From positions 27,404,856 to 27,468,855 of the forward strand of contig NC_058194.1 in the NCBI RefSeq assembly GCF_907165205.1: DNA of 64,000 bases, given 5' to 3'. The notes beneath the pieces were generated by a model, which did no database searches, was not told the DNA's origin, and worked only from the letters and a program-made list of their open reading frames with translations. Below are positions 10,598-20,612 of this stretch, piece after piece. Source of the DNA: Coccinella septempunctata. Taxonomy: Eukaryota > Arthropoda > Insecta > Coleoptera > Coccinellidae. The position numbers and the translations under genes are program-made. Within the stretch, counting starts at the first letter, position 1. The number at the start of each line of letters is the position of its first letter.

Positions 10598-11513
10598 AGA
10601 GTCATTCGGGGTAACTGTGCGCAGTGCGTATATCTCGACTATGCAATGTATGAAAGAGGGGTTCATTTGGGTGAAGCAAGGGTGCAGAATCCCCAAATTA
10701 GTTTTTCATAGGAGTGCGCCGTGCGACGTTCCGTTAACTTTTTATTTGCAATCAATCAAATTCACTAGTTTTCTTGTTAATTTTCAGCATCTCTGCAAAT
10801 TCTGCCAGGTCCAAGTATCGAGTCCGATAGTGTTGAACAATATTTTATTCGATCATGGGCATATTTATCTGAATATATAATAAAAAATTTTAGGTTCTCT
10901 TAGCTGCTCAACTCTATAAGAATATCAATTCAAATTTTGGCTTACTGGGGAAAGTGTGCGCGGGTAAGTGTGCGCATAGATTCATTATATGGTCATTAGT
11001 TCAGTGAGGAATAAATTATGACATTGTTGATTTTCTTGGTTGAGACTCGATCAATATTGTCCTATTTTTTAGGAAAAATATGAAGAGCCACCAACAGGGG
11101 AATGTATCAAGTGTTGTGTTCACCAAGAATTGTGGCACGAACAATAATGCAGTGCTTATAAAAAGGCGCTTCTGTATTGACAACAAACAGCATTTCTCTA
11201 ATATTGTAACATTTTGATGACATTATTTTGTAATTTGTTTTGATTGTGTGGTTCACTAAGCACTGCGTTCACTTACCCCGTAAGGGTGCGCACACTTACC
11301 CGCAATACAGGGCATGTGAACGCACTCCGACTTTCACCATTAAATTTCTTTGTGCGGAAAGAAAACATTTTTGATTTGTTGGCTTTTTGATGTTTTCTTA
11401 TAGATTAGAAAATTCTCTATCCTATGAATATGTTTTAATTTTCCTAGCTTCAACATTTGAAACAGGGTATGGCTTGAAAGGCAAAAGTGCGCACAGTTGC
11501 CCGGAATGACTCT
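10598..11513. mobile_element. unclassified TIR element with GTGCGC termini
   Basis: The left end AGAGTCATTCGGGGTAACTG and the right end are inverted copies with few mismatches (right end read outward: AGAGTCATTCCGGGCAACTG), both continuing into TGCGC. The element is 916 bp with no coding region. A TATA-like TATAAAAA lies at 11157-11164. I could not settle a target-site duplication because the bases flanking the termini do not match cleanly. It is probably a non-autonomous DNA transposon; the superfamily is not assignable. Confidence 0.65.
10960..11303. repeat. inner inverted repeat nested inside the GTGCGC element
   Basis: A perfect 17-bp inverted pair, GCGGGTAAGTGTGCGCA at 10960-10976 and its complement at 11287-11303. 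It encloses about 310 bp and resembles the outer termini (GGGTAACTGTGCGC). Either one family member inserted in another, or one element has doubled ends. Confidence 0.75.
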
Positions 11514-12109
11514 ATTCATTGACTTTTGATTCATCCACAGACCGGAATGTTTACGATGAAGCAAGATGATTACAATACATATTTTGTCGTCCAACAGAAC
11601 CATCCAATTCGTGTACACTCTCAAATTGGACCGCATAACAACCCCCCATAAAAGAAATCTAATTAATGGGTTTTTTATTGCGAGCCCATAAAATATTAAT
11701 ATCTAAGGTAAACGTTCTCCCAGCCCAAACCCATATAAATTCTGGGATGCGGATCATCTTGGGGCGTATATAGAAACCAATTCTCCTCGAAATATTCGAA
11801 TATGAGAAATATACATTGTTGACAGGATATAAAACAATAATAAATCACCTAAACCCCAGGCTTTAATTCGGCGTGGCAATCAATTTCAGACGGCAATAAA
11901 AATAATATCCCCGAACCTGGAGACGTGGTGTCAATTGTGTTTTTATGCCTCGAGAGGGAGCGAAAGAGAACAACACATAAATAAATTTTTCCTCCGTGCA
12001 GTTTGATTACAACACTTTAATTCAATATCGAAGTATGCATAGAATTTATGCCCTTAAATACGTCGGGGCGTCTCGAAGTTTAATCAATTTTCTGAACGAG
12101 AAAAGGAAA
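11514..12109. other. no gene recognised
   Basis: AT-rich sequence with no inverted ends, tandem repeat or recognisable coding pattern. Confidence 0.5.
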
Positions 12110-12397
12110 TCACCGCTGCCTCCAAGGAAATGGAGGCGGCTCGGGAGACAAGACGGGGGTCAAGTGTGATTGCTCGATTTTATTATTTGCGTTACACCTT
12201 CTTCCAATCCAATTCCGAACGTCTGGGTTGTCAGAGGTGTTTTGTGTTGTATTCCTGATTATTTCGGTGGATGGTTTTCCTCCACTTTTTTCCTTACAGA
12301 TGTTGTTGGACGCCGACAGTTGGAATGGCTTTGTTTTCATTCTTCTCGGTCTCCATCCCAACCTAAGAGGTTTTCTTTTCTCCTTCCTCCTCGTGAA
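12110..12397 (-). repeat. dispersed repeat R, copy B, interrupted by mariner
   Basis: Minus-strand copy of the second half of repeat R (compare 10360-10495). It stays in an open frame of about 80 codons (12110-12361) whose peptide agrees with copy A over MKTKPFQLSA and ICKEKSGGK. Copy A carries a stop at the corresponding end. Mariner copy 1 begins directly after it at 12398. Confidence 0.7.
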
Positions 12398-12555
12398 TGA
12401 GGATGTATTGATATTTAGCTAGCCTAGACCAGTTCCATGCATAAAAAAAATATTGCGTTACCATAGCAACAAATAATAGCTCATTAGAAGGGTCTGTTCG
12501 AAGTTTGAGGTCCAAAAAGTAAACCAGAGTTACGCAATGAAATGAAAGAAAGAAG

Positions 12556-13345
12556 ATGTCCACCGAAATTGTGAAAATCGAAAAATTGGAGTATCGAGCC
12601 ATCATCAAGTATCTGTATTTAAAAGGGTTAAGAGGTGAGCAGATTTACGAAGATAGGCTTAATACCCTTGGTGATCGATGTCCTTCATTTGCGACGGTGA
12701 AAAATTGGACTGCAAGCTTCAAAAGAGGTAAATTTTCCATTGAAGATGATGACACCGATCAGGAAGGCCAGTTTCTGTGTCAGTCCCCGAAAATATCGAT
12801 GCAGTTCATGATATGATATTATCAGACCATGGAATTGGGCTGAAACGGATATCTGAAGCACTGAATATTTCATACGAACGCGTTCATCATATAGTTCACG
12901 TCAATTTGGACATGAGAAAAATTGCTGCAAAATGGATCCCCAAATATTTGAATGCTGACCAAAAGCGTGCAAGGGTAGAAGCATCGAGTTCGATCTGATG
13001 TTCTATGGATGAGACTTGGGTACATTTCTACGATCCAAAGCATCAATCGATGGAATGGCGACACTCTGGTAATCCAAGACCTAAGAAGTTTTGTGCCCAA
13101 GTGTCTGCTGGAAAAGTTCTTCATTATTTTGGGATTGCCATGGAGTAATCAAAATTGAGTTTTTGGATAAGGGTAGAACAATAACCGGAGATTACTATTC
13201 GACATTACTGACCACTCTACGGGAAATAAATGAAGAGAAAAGACGCGGAAAGCTATCCAAAGGTGTTTTGTTTTTGCAGGACAACGCCCCTGCACACAAA
13301 TCTCATGTTGCCATGCAAAAAATTCCTGATTTAAGGTTTTAATTA
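12556..13345 (+). pseudogene. mariner transposase, N-terminal and central part
   Basis: Starts at ATG 12556 with MSTEIVKIEKLEYRAI. The helix-turn-helix region reads through VKNWTASFKRGKFSIEDD (to 12816), then the frame changes to 12777-12998 (SVPENIDAVHDMI, ISYERVHHIVHVNLDM). A block near 13003 carries MDETWVHFYD, with the first catalytic aspartate. A third frame, 13091-13342, includes WDCHGVIKIEF and LQDNAPAHKSH, with the second catalytic aspartate. Frame changes and a stop at 12998 make it non-functional. The 3' third of the gene lies beyond the 3.17-kb insertion, at 16531. Confidence 0.9.
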
Positions 13346-13376
13346 CTAGAACACCCCCCACTGAGAGAACGAAATA

Positions 13377-13885
13377 GTGAAATTACAGTGAAAATCTTGG
13401 GTTATTTGTGACCAACGATAATCACTGGAATTTTACAAGGAATATTCTGAAACGAAAACCTTGTAAAATCACAGAAAATATAAATCACAAGTTGGTTGTG
13501 ATTTCACATGACCTTTTTTTCTAATGATTTTTCTAGAAACTAAACCTGTGAATACTCATTGTGAAATCACGAAAGAATTTTATGGTATCAACTGTAAAAT
13601 TACATTTATTCTGTGAATTCGCAAAGGATTATTACAGGTATAAATTGTAAAATTAAAAAATTTTGGAAAATTACAGGATTCATTGTGGAATCACCTCTCG
13701 TTCTCGCGAAAATACGTCGTGAAATTTAGTATCAATTGGACCGTAAAATACTATAATGTTGTGAATAAACAGAGCAGATTCACAGAATTTAATTGTGAAT
13801 TTCAAGTATTTGTTAAAATTCCAGAATTCATTGTAGAATTACCCCACACCCTTTTAAAATTACCTCGTGAAATAACCATGAAAAT
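13377..13885. repeat. left subterminal repeat cluster of CACTG element
   Basis: Clustered short words in both orientations, such as GTGAAATTACAG, TGTAAAATCACAG, TTGTGATTTCACA, TTGTGAAATCAC and TGTAAAATTACA. In CACTA-type elements such repeats are transposase binding sites; that role is inferred here. Confidence 0.7.
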
Positions 13886-14318
13886 TACTGGATAATTGTC
13901 TTTATTTTGTTATTGCTCAAAGTAGTTGTACAGAACTTAATTGTGAATTTCAAAAATTCAACTAAATTTGGCACAATCACTGCCTAAAATATACACTTCA
14001 ATATGGAAAAAAAAACATTAAATTAAATAAAAAACAACAATCACATCACAAAATATAGTCATCAATATGGAAAACAAAAAATTTGAAACATTATATCAGT
14101 TAAAAAACAACCACAACATGAAATTAATATAATCTTCAATATAAAAAACAATATGAAACATTACATCAAACAAAAACAACAACCACAAATATCATCTAAA
14201 ATGATAAACATTTTTTTCAAAATATAAAAGAAAATCAACATAATTGTGAAGCATTCAACTATGAAATATCAGCTCCTGAAAATATTGACATAAGTATGCT
14301 CTTATTTAGCGGTTTATA

Positions 14319-14897
14319 TCATAAGAGTATAAAATAAAAATTCAAAAACAAAGTATACCTAGTCTTTTTCCAACAAAAAAGACACAATCTTCTGGAATAG
14401 ATAAATGTATGAATTTGTTTTCTATAAAACTTGCTTTTGTCGTGCTTGACTTACTTCCAGAATCCGGATGAATGTTGAAATGCATCCTTCGGGACATCTC
14501 CATAGATTAAATTGAGGGCTTCCCTGAATACATATCGTTTTTCCATAAAGAATTCGTATCGGTGGTTTATTCCTGAAAAAAATGAAATAAGTAGGTATCC
14601 AATAAGCAATATTTCGATAAAGAATAATTGAATAATAAGTTGCATGCATACGGTGTTCATTTTTTTCATTAGTATCTGCCAAAGGTAAACCACAAATCGA
14701 AAAAATAAACATCGCTTTCAAAAAATGTGAACTATCTACTTACCAGTACATATTTCTTTTGTCACACACTTGAAACCTTCAAGGAACTTGGAAGGCAAAA
14801 AAACTTGGAACTTGAAAGAACAAAATCATAGGAAACAAAAAACTGAACCATGTATAACTCTTCGCACTTCAAAGTTCTTGAAGACACAGTGGATCAT
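14319..14897 (-). CDS. candidate three-exon gene inside CACTG element
   Basis: Minus-strand model. Exon A is 14897 or 14810 to 14744, exon B 14572-14455 and exon C 14391-14319. Splice sites are strong: donor ACTG|GTAAGT after A, acceptor TTTTTTTCAG before B, donor TGGAA|GTAAGT after B, acceptor CTATTCCAG before C. Phases agree at both joins, so one frame runs A-B-C to a TGA at 14319. Exon A contains FLEGFKCVTKEICT; exon B contains EFFMEKRYVFREALN and IYGDVPKDAF. If A starts at the ATG at 14897, one in-frame TGA interrupts it. If it starts at the acceptor TTGTTCTTTCAAG before 14810, it is open but has no start codon. I do not recognise the protein. It may be an accessory or domesticated fragment of the element. 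Confidence 0.4.
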
Positions 14898-15429
14898 TCC
14901 AGAATGAATTGGGTTATAGGGTAAGTTAGTGAGTATCTACGATAGGATATGGGATTGGGGAACGAGCAGGTGCCAGTTGCAGGAAAGGTTTTGATTGGCC
15001 ACGGAATGAATCCAGAAACAGATAAAAGTTGTGATTTTACAATTGCATTATGAAATTCCATTGAAGCTGTGAATTCGGATCCAGCCGAGCGACGTCACGT
15101 ACCGCATAGGTGAAAAGTGACTTGATATTTGCAATCATATTGTAATATTACGTACAAGCTAGAAATGTGTTAAACACATTTTTAAAATAGGTATTTCACA
15201 GAAATACCCAGACTTGCGAGTTTTTTCAGCAGTAGGTACCTACTCAAAATATTTTCTGACCAAGTGACAAACAGAATTTGTTTTTCGATTATGGTTGAGG
15301 AGGAATGCAGGAACCTATAATCTCTATATTAATTATACAAAGAATAGAATAAAATATATTTTATTTATATCTTCAGAAATGTATTCATATAAAAAACAAG
15401 TCGAGAAAAAAATTTCTACAAAAAACGTC

Positions 15430-15790
15430 ATTGTGGACTGTCTCAATGCGATGAATAAATTGGACAAAAAGTCATCTGTATGGACTCTATGTTGTACTGA
15501 TGGATCAAAATTAGAAAGAGGTACAGGCATTGGGGTGTTTGGAGGCAGAAGTCCAAAATGAGGAGGGGAGGAAGCAATAAAAAAACCCTGTACACACAGT
15601 CCTAGACATGCACAGAATAGTTATAACAAAAAAATTCGTCTTTCCTTCACCGATCTACACCCGAAAGCTCCTGGAGCTGCCACGAGTTGAGCTTCTGAAA
15701 AGTCGTCTTCAGATGAGACTCTGTGGATCGGAAAAAGAACAGCACAATTTTGGCCTCCGTAAGATCATTAGTTGTTTATTAAATTTCAAG
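15430..15790 (+). pseudogene. RNase H and C-terminal fragments of a non-LTR element inside CACTG element
   Basis: The frame ending at 15561 contains TDGSKLERGTGIGVFG, the opening motif of a retrotransposon RNase H domain. From about 15640 a second frame reads YTRKLLELPRVELLKS, then RLCGSEKEQ. These match in order YNRKLLKLSRAELRV and RLCGSEAEQ of the element at 29630-30287. About 25 residues between the two blocks there are missing here. Most of the RNase H domain is also absent. This is either an old insertion much reduced by deletion or pieces captured by the transposon. Confidence 0.7.
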
Positions 15791-15989
15791 CGGCATCATT
15801 GGAACGCTCTAATGGAAACCGATTGATCTATTTTTTTATTCTGTCTTCATATTAGAGAGAAAAATTTTGACCATAATATATTTCAACAATTTCGCGTAAG
15901 ATTTTTCTCTTGCTGTAGACATGTAAATAAAAAGGATTCGATCCTTGAAGGAAACTGTGCCGCGATATCATGTTGTACAATTATATTTT

Positions 15990-16503
15990 TTCGTGGGAAT
16001 TTCACAACCGCCTTAATAACACATTGTATAAACACATTTGTGGGGGAATTTTAAAATTAAAAGGATTCTGCATTGTAATTCTACAACACAACGTTTTTTT
16101 ATTCGCAAATTCACAAGAAAAATATTCAAATCACAATACTTTGTGAAATAACGTTGTGAAATCACATTTTCATGTGATAATTCACAAAATTATTGTGATT
16201 CAAAAAAAAATTTAGATCACAATCATGTTGTGAAATTACCGTTTCATGTTGAAATTCACAAATTTATTGTAATATTGCATTGCAGTTGTAATTTTTCAGG
16301 TGAATATTACAACCCTTGTGATATCACAGAGAATTAACACATATTTTCTGTAAATTTCATATTCACTGTAAATATACATGATAGTTTTACATTTTTCATG
16401 AAATTTCGCAACACCCTTGTAGAAATATCCAGATATTAGTTGTGAAAAAAATAATCCAACTGTGTAACTGTAACCTGTCCAGCTAATATATGGGTAATTT
16501 CAC
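15990..16503. repeat. right subterminal repeat cluster of CACTG element
   Basis: Same vocabulary as the left cluster (TTGTGAAATCACA, TTGTGAAATTAC, AATTCACAA) in dense array, supporting one element with matched ends. Confidence 0.7.
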
Positions 16504-16530
16504 ATTGTAACCTCAAAATTTTTCTCAGTG

Positions 16531-16748
16531 CCCTTATTCACCAGATTTGGCTCCATCCGACTATCATCCCTTTTCTCAACTTGAAAAAAGTTGAAAAGGT
16601 CGTAAATTTTCTTCCAACGAGGAGGTAATAAAAGCTGTGGAGGTCTGGTTTGCAGAGCAAGAAGAAAATTTTTTTACTGAAACGTCTAGAGACGTTGCAG
16701 GTTCGTTGTAATAAATGTTTACAATTGAGAGGAGAATATGTTGAGTAA
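16531..16748 (+). pseudogene. mariner transposase, C-terminal part (copy 1)
   Basis: Continues the mariner frame after the insertion: PYSPDLAPSDYH carries the third catalytic aspartate, then LEKS, an in-frame TGA, KGRKFSSNEEVIKAVEVW and later frame damage. Counted in the sister copy at 17887-18561, there are 34 residues between the second and third aspartates, which is the DD34D signature of mariner. Confidence 0.9.
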
Positions 16749-16816
16749 TAAAATATTTTGACATTGAAATTTTGTTTGGTTCTATAGTAGGCTAAGAATT
16801 TTTCAATATATCCTCG

Positions 16817-17740
16817 TATATGAAGTCATATAAGGAAAAAACTATTTCATCCTCTTCTAATTTCAATGTGCCTATTATTTTTAATTCATTAGCAATTCGA
16901 TGTGCAAATAACGTTGAAAGATTCGGTAAAACAGTCGAATCATTACTGGACAATGGCAAATTCAATCGATTAATATCCAGTGTAGTGAAGTCACAAAAAT
17001 TTCGTAGAAATCATAAGAAGTGGATGGTACAATTCACCCTCAATATTTTCGAACTCCTTCCCTTCCATACCGTTAAAAGCTCGAAGGAACAAATCGGGAC
17101 CACCCCATACATCCATCACTCATAACAACGACAGAAAGAAAGAAGGGCCCACAGTCCATCCAGGGAAATCCCCCACGCAGCAAAGAACGTCAACTGGATG
17201 CCGCGAAGCTGCCTCTTTACGGTCCGCTGCACCGAGCGGACGCCGTGTCAAACCGCGCGTCACGGCGCCCTCATCTACGACAAACCCACCGACTGCTAAA
17301 CATGCCCAAATGCGTTACAACATCCCATGTTGACCGGAGTTTAATTACACGGCCGGCCCCGTAGGGACGAAAGGATTGGCAACCGGCTAAAAAAATATAT
17401 TTGCCGTTGCGGCGGTACAAATAAATACGGGTCCCTCTATGTGTGAATTGCTCGAAAAACTTTGCTAATAAAAATCGCAGAGAGACCGCGGTTGGCGACA
17501 TGCAAGGGAAGAACGGGCGAGCCGTTTGTAGTCCGGAAAGGGGGGTTATGAGATCGCGGATGCTGTGGTCAGTTTATATATCGGGAAATTGGAATTATTT
17601 TTTTTGTAGCATTCCTTTGGGATATACTCATAATTAACTCGTTCGAGAAGTGGCAAAAAATCGTTTCCATGTTCATAGTATTGATATACAAGTAGGAACA
17701 CCCTCGGGCTTGCCTGACATGGTTTGTCATGCTAGACTAC
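16817..17740. other. no gene recognised
   Basis: A frame of 101 codons at 16820-17125 has no recognisable domain. The part around 17150-17560 is richer in G+C than its surroundings and has short frames on both strands, without a recognisable product. Confidence 0.45.
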
Positions 17741-17826
17741 AGCCTCGTAAGAGAGGCCAGGTGTTCTGTTGATAAGAAGCAACGGAACAAGTGGATTATT
17801 CATACAGAAGAATTTGACCAAAATTA
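17741..17826 (+). repeat. dispersed repeat R, copy C (truncated)
   Basis: GAGAGGCCAGGTGTTCTG to GAATTTGACCAAAATTATA matches the first half of copy A (10246 onward). It is cut at the start of mariner copy 2, so mariner inserted in or beside this repeat, as it did at copy B. Confidence 0.7.
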
Positions 17827-18899
17827 TATAGAAACATTTTTAGCCTACTATAGAACCAAACAAAATTTCAATGTCAAAATATTTTATTACTCAACATATT
17901 CTCCTCTCAATTGTATACATTCATTACAACGAACCTGCAACGTCTCTAGACCTTTCAAAAAAAATGTTTCTTTTTGCTCTGCAAACCAGACCTCCACAGC
18001 TTTTATTACCTCCTCGTTGGAAGAAAATTCACGACCTTTTAAACTTTTTTTCAGTTGAGGAAAGAGATGATAGTCGGATGGAGCCAAATCTAGTAAAAAA
18101 GGGGGGTGTTCTAGTAATTCAAACCCTAAATCACGAATTTTTTGCATGACAACATGAGATTTGTATGCAGGGTCGTTGTCCTGCAAAAACAAAACAACTT
18201 TGGATAGCTTTCCGTGTATTTTCTCCTTAATTATTTCCCGTAGAGTGAACAGTAATGTCGAATAGTAATCTCCGGTTATTGTTTTACCCTTATCCGAAAA
18301 ATCAATCATGATTACTCCATGGCAATCCCAAAATACTGAAGCAAGAACTTTTCCAGCAGATTTTTGGACACGAAACATTTTAGGTCTTGGAGAACCAAAG
18401 TGTCGCCATTCCATCGATTGTTGCTTTGTTTCTGGATCGAAGAAATGTACCCAAGTCTCATTCATAGTAACAATTTGGTTTAAGAAGTCTACATCGTTTT
18501 CAAATCGAGCACAGATCGAACGCGTTGCTTCTACTCTTGAACGCTTTTGGTCAACATTCAAACATCAGGGAATCCATTTTGCAGCAATTTTTCTCATGTC
18601 CAAATTGACGTGAACTATATGATGAACGCGTTCGTATGAAATATTCAGTGCCTCAGATATCCGTTTCAACCCAATTCGACGGTCTGATAAAATCATGTCA
18701 TGAATTGCATCGATATTTTCGGGGACTGTCACAGAAACTGGCCTTCGGTGTCATCATCTCCAATGGAAAATTTACCTCTTTTGAAGCTTGCAGTCGGTCG
18801 CATACGAAGGACATTGATCACCAAGGGTATTAAGCATATCTTCGTAGATCTGCTTACCTCTTAATCATTTTAACTTCACACTGACACTTCTAATGTGTT
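17827..18899 (-). mobile_element. mariner copy 2 (ends eroded)
   Basis: Minus-strand mariner. The 3' terminus is decayed (TAGAAACATTTTTAGCC against TTGAAAAATTCTTAGCC elsewhere). The 5' part lacks about 130 bp around the transposase start (joined near 18865), and homology ends near 18899, where an RT fragment begins. Confidence 0.9.
17887..18561 (-). pseudogene. mariner transposase, longest frame in window (224 codons)
   Basis: Covers the catalytic domain without interruption. VTMNETWVHFFDPE (near residue 32) has Asn where the first catalytic Asp belongs. Then come FWDCHGVIMIDF, LQDNDPAY with the second Asp, and LAPSDYHLFP with the third Asp, 34 residues between the last two. The usual HPPYSPD reads HPPFLLD. 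The N-terminal DNA-binding half is in another frame upstream and is partly deleted. The D-to-N change at a metal-binding residue and the missing start make it inactive. The same family as copies 1, 3 and 4, which allows a consensus comparison. Confidence 0.9.
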
Positions 18900-18903
18900 A
18901 GCT

Positions 18904-19270
18904 GGGTGTATTTCCAGAGCAATTAAAACAAGCACCGTTGTTCAAAAGAGGTTGTGAAGATGCACCAGAAAGTTTTGGGCAAATAAGCCCACTTCCAACT
19001 TTCTCAAAATTATTCGAAAATCAACCTAGACTGCAACATATGAGTTCGTTAAGAAGACATTGAGAGCCTACAGGATTCTGAGATTGTGATGGCTCTCTTT
19101 CTGGATCTTCGAAGGCTCTCGATACTCTCAACCATGATCACATATTGCAAAAAAAGAATCCCTATGGAATAAGAGGAATTGCAACTCAGTAGGCACCTAA
19201 TTACAATGGGTTTAGCAGAAACTTATGGTGAGTTTCTGCAGAGTAAATAAGATGGCAAACACGTGCTCGC
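18904..19270 (+). pseudogene. non-LTR RT fragment, N-terminal RT motifs
   Basis: PEQLKQAPLFKRGCED followed by SPLPTFSKLFE matches the start of a Jockey-group RT domain (family pattern: the segment ending in NYRPISLLPTFSKIFE). After a frame change, LFLDL and then ALDTLNHDHILQK with NPYGIRGIA give the second RT block. Several stops and frame changes. It directly abuts the broken end of mariner copy 2. Confidence 0.75.
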
Positions 19271-20395
19271 CATCTACCAATTGGATGAAACTCCAGATGA
19301 CATAGTGACGAAATGCCTCGCCATTGCAACCCCAAAAAAAAAATATAATTACACTGACAAGGGTCTGCAAATCAGAAGTCGGTGTAATAACAACTTCCAA
19401 AATAATTAGTATTGTTGCCGAAAGAATTAATTCTCTAACAGCATTAGGTTCACAACATATCCCTTCCAATCTTTGGCATTACACTTAATCTATTTATCTA
19501 TGCCAGTCAACGAAGTCATATCAACAAGAGTGGACATTATGACAACAGCATGTTACCAATATGTTCAATAACTCCAGAAGCTTGTCAGGGTTTTGATGTA
19601 ACATGTTACCCCCGTTCGGAATCACAGATATAATACGCTTTTATTTAATTAGTGGATGGATACATTGGGGGGTTGTCGTGAAATCTGTCCATTCTTGTGT
19701 CCCTCTCATTTAACTCCCTGTGCTTTTTGATGTTTGCAGAGCGATGATGAAAGATTGGAAGTAACTATTAATTTTTTCCGATGGTAGATTGCAAGTCCAG
19801 AGATATACAGAGCTTTTTGGATTTAGTTCAAGAATTCAGCTCTTTTATAAAACCAATGCTACAAAAACACGATGTTTATAAACCACTCCTAAATTATATG
19901 ACAGCTTATGGAAGAAGAATCAAGGGATAACGGGATAAAAAAGTTTCATGCCTTAACTACCCTGTATTCATATAAGTGGAGAGTTTTCTGAACATAATAA
20001 ATTCTGAACTCATCAGGTGGGCCATAATATGGCGAAATGAATCTGGGAGAAGTTGGAAAAACATTCTCTCCACCCTTGTAGGCCATTTTTATAAAGCCAC
20101 GTATATGTCCATGAAGAATTGCTTGAAATATGAGAGATATTGATGCTCATAATGATGGATATTTTCAGTCCCAGGTGGATTCATTTGGTAGATATTACAC
20201 TACAAGAGTTCAGAGTTCCAAATTATGAATCATTCTGCGGATAAAACGGAAAGTATCGTGGATCCAGGGAGTGCAGAGAGAGGAAGCCTTGAGCTTCCAG
20301 TTCCTATCGTGGTTTTTGAACAATCTTTTTGCCTTCAAGTTAGTTTGGATGGTGGATTCTTTTCCTGAGTCTTTCTTCTACTAGTATCGGGGTAA
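19271..20395. other. no gene recognised
   Basis: AT-rich DNA; the first part may be further decayed RT. No termini or tandem repeats seen. Confidence 0.4.
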
Positions 20396-20612
20396 AGGTA
20401 GGTAAGGTTAGGTTATATTAGGCTAGGTTAGGTTATGTTTTGTAAGGTTAGGTTATATTAGGTTAGGTTATGTTATGTAAGTGTAGGTTGTATTAGTTCA
20501 GGTTATGTAAGTTTAGGTTATGTTAGTTCAGGTTATGTTAGATAAGGTAATGCTAGATCAGGTTATGTTATGTTAGATTAGATTGTGTTAGGTTAGGTCA
20601 GGTTGTATCAGA
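20396..20612 (+). repeat. degenerate GGTTATGTTA / GGTTAGGTTA repeat
   Basis: About 215 bp made of drifting words GGTTAGGTTA, GGTTATGTTA and GGTTATATTA. It resembles the insect telomere unit TTAGG but is interstitial and mostly off-consensus, so a simple-sequence origin is as likely as a telomeric one. Confidence 0.85.

Larger units (their letters stand above)
13359..16530. mobile_element. CACTG-ended DNA transposon inserted in mariner
   Basis: A 3172-bp insertion with CACTGAGA at 13359 and its complement TCTCAGTG ending at 16530. It interrupts a run of C in mariner. Intact copies have six C's there; here five precede and three follow the insert. This fits a 2-bp duplication, or 3-bp if this copy had five. 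Within about 500 bp of each end lie many copies of words like TTGTGAAATCAC and TGTAAAATTACA, including one GTGAAATTAC close to each tip (13377-13386 and, inverted, 16494-16503). CACT(A/G) tips, 2-3-bp duplication and dense subterminal repeats point to the CACTA/EnSpm group. No EnSpm transposase is visible. Confidence 0.8.
12398..16816 (+). mobile_element. mariner copy 1, split by CACTG element
   Basis: A mariner of about 1.25 kb once the 13359-16530 insert is removed. The left end starts TGAGGATGTATTGATAT (a C-to-T change against CGAGGATGTATTG in copy 3) and the right end finishes ATATATCCTCG followed by TA. The two ends are inverted relatives of each other. It sits in dispersed repeat R (copy B) on its left. 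The transposase frame is broken independently of the insertion. Confidence 0.9.
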
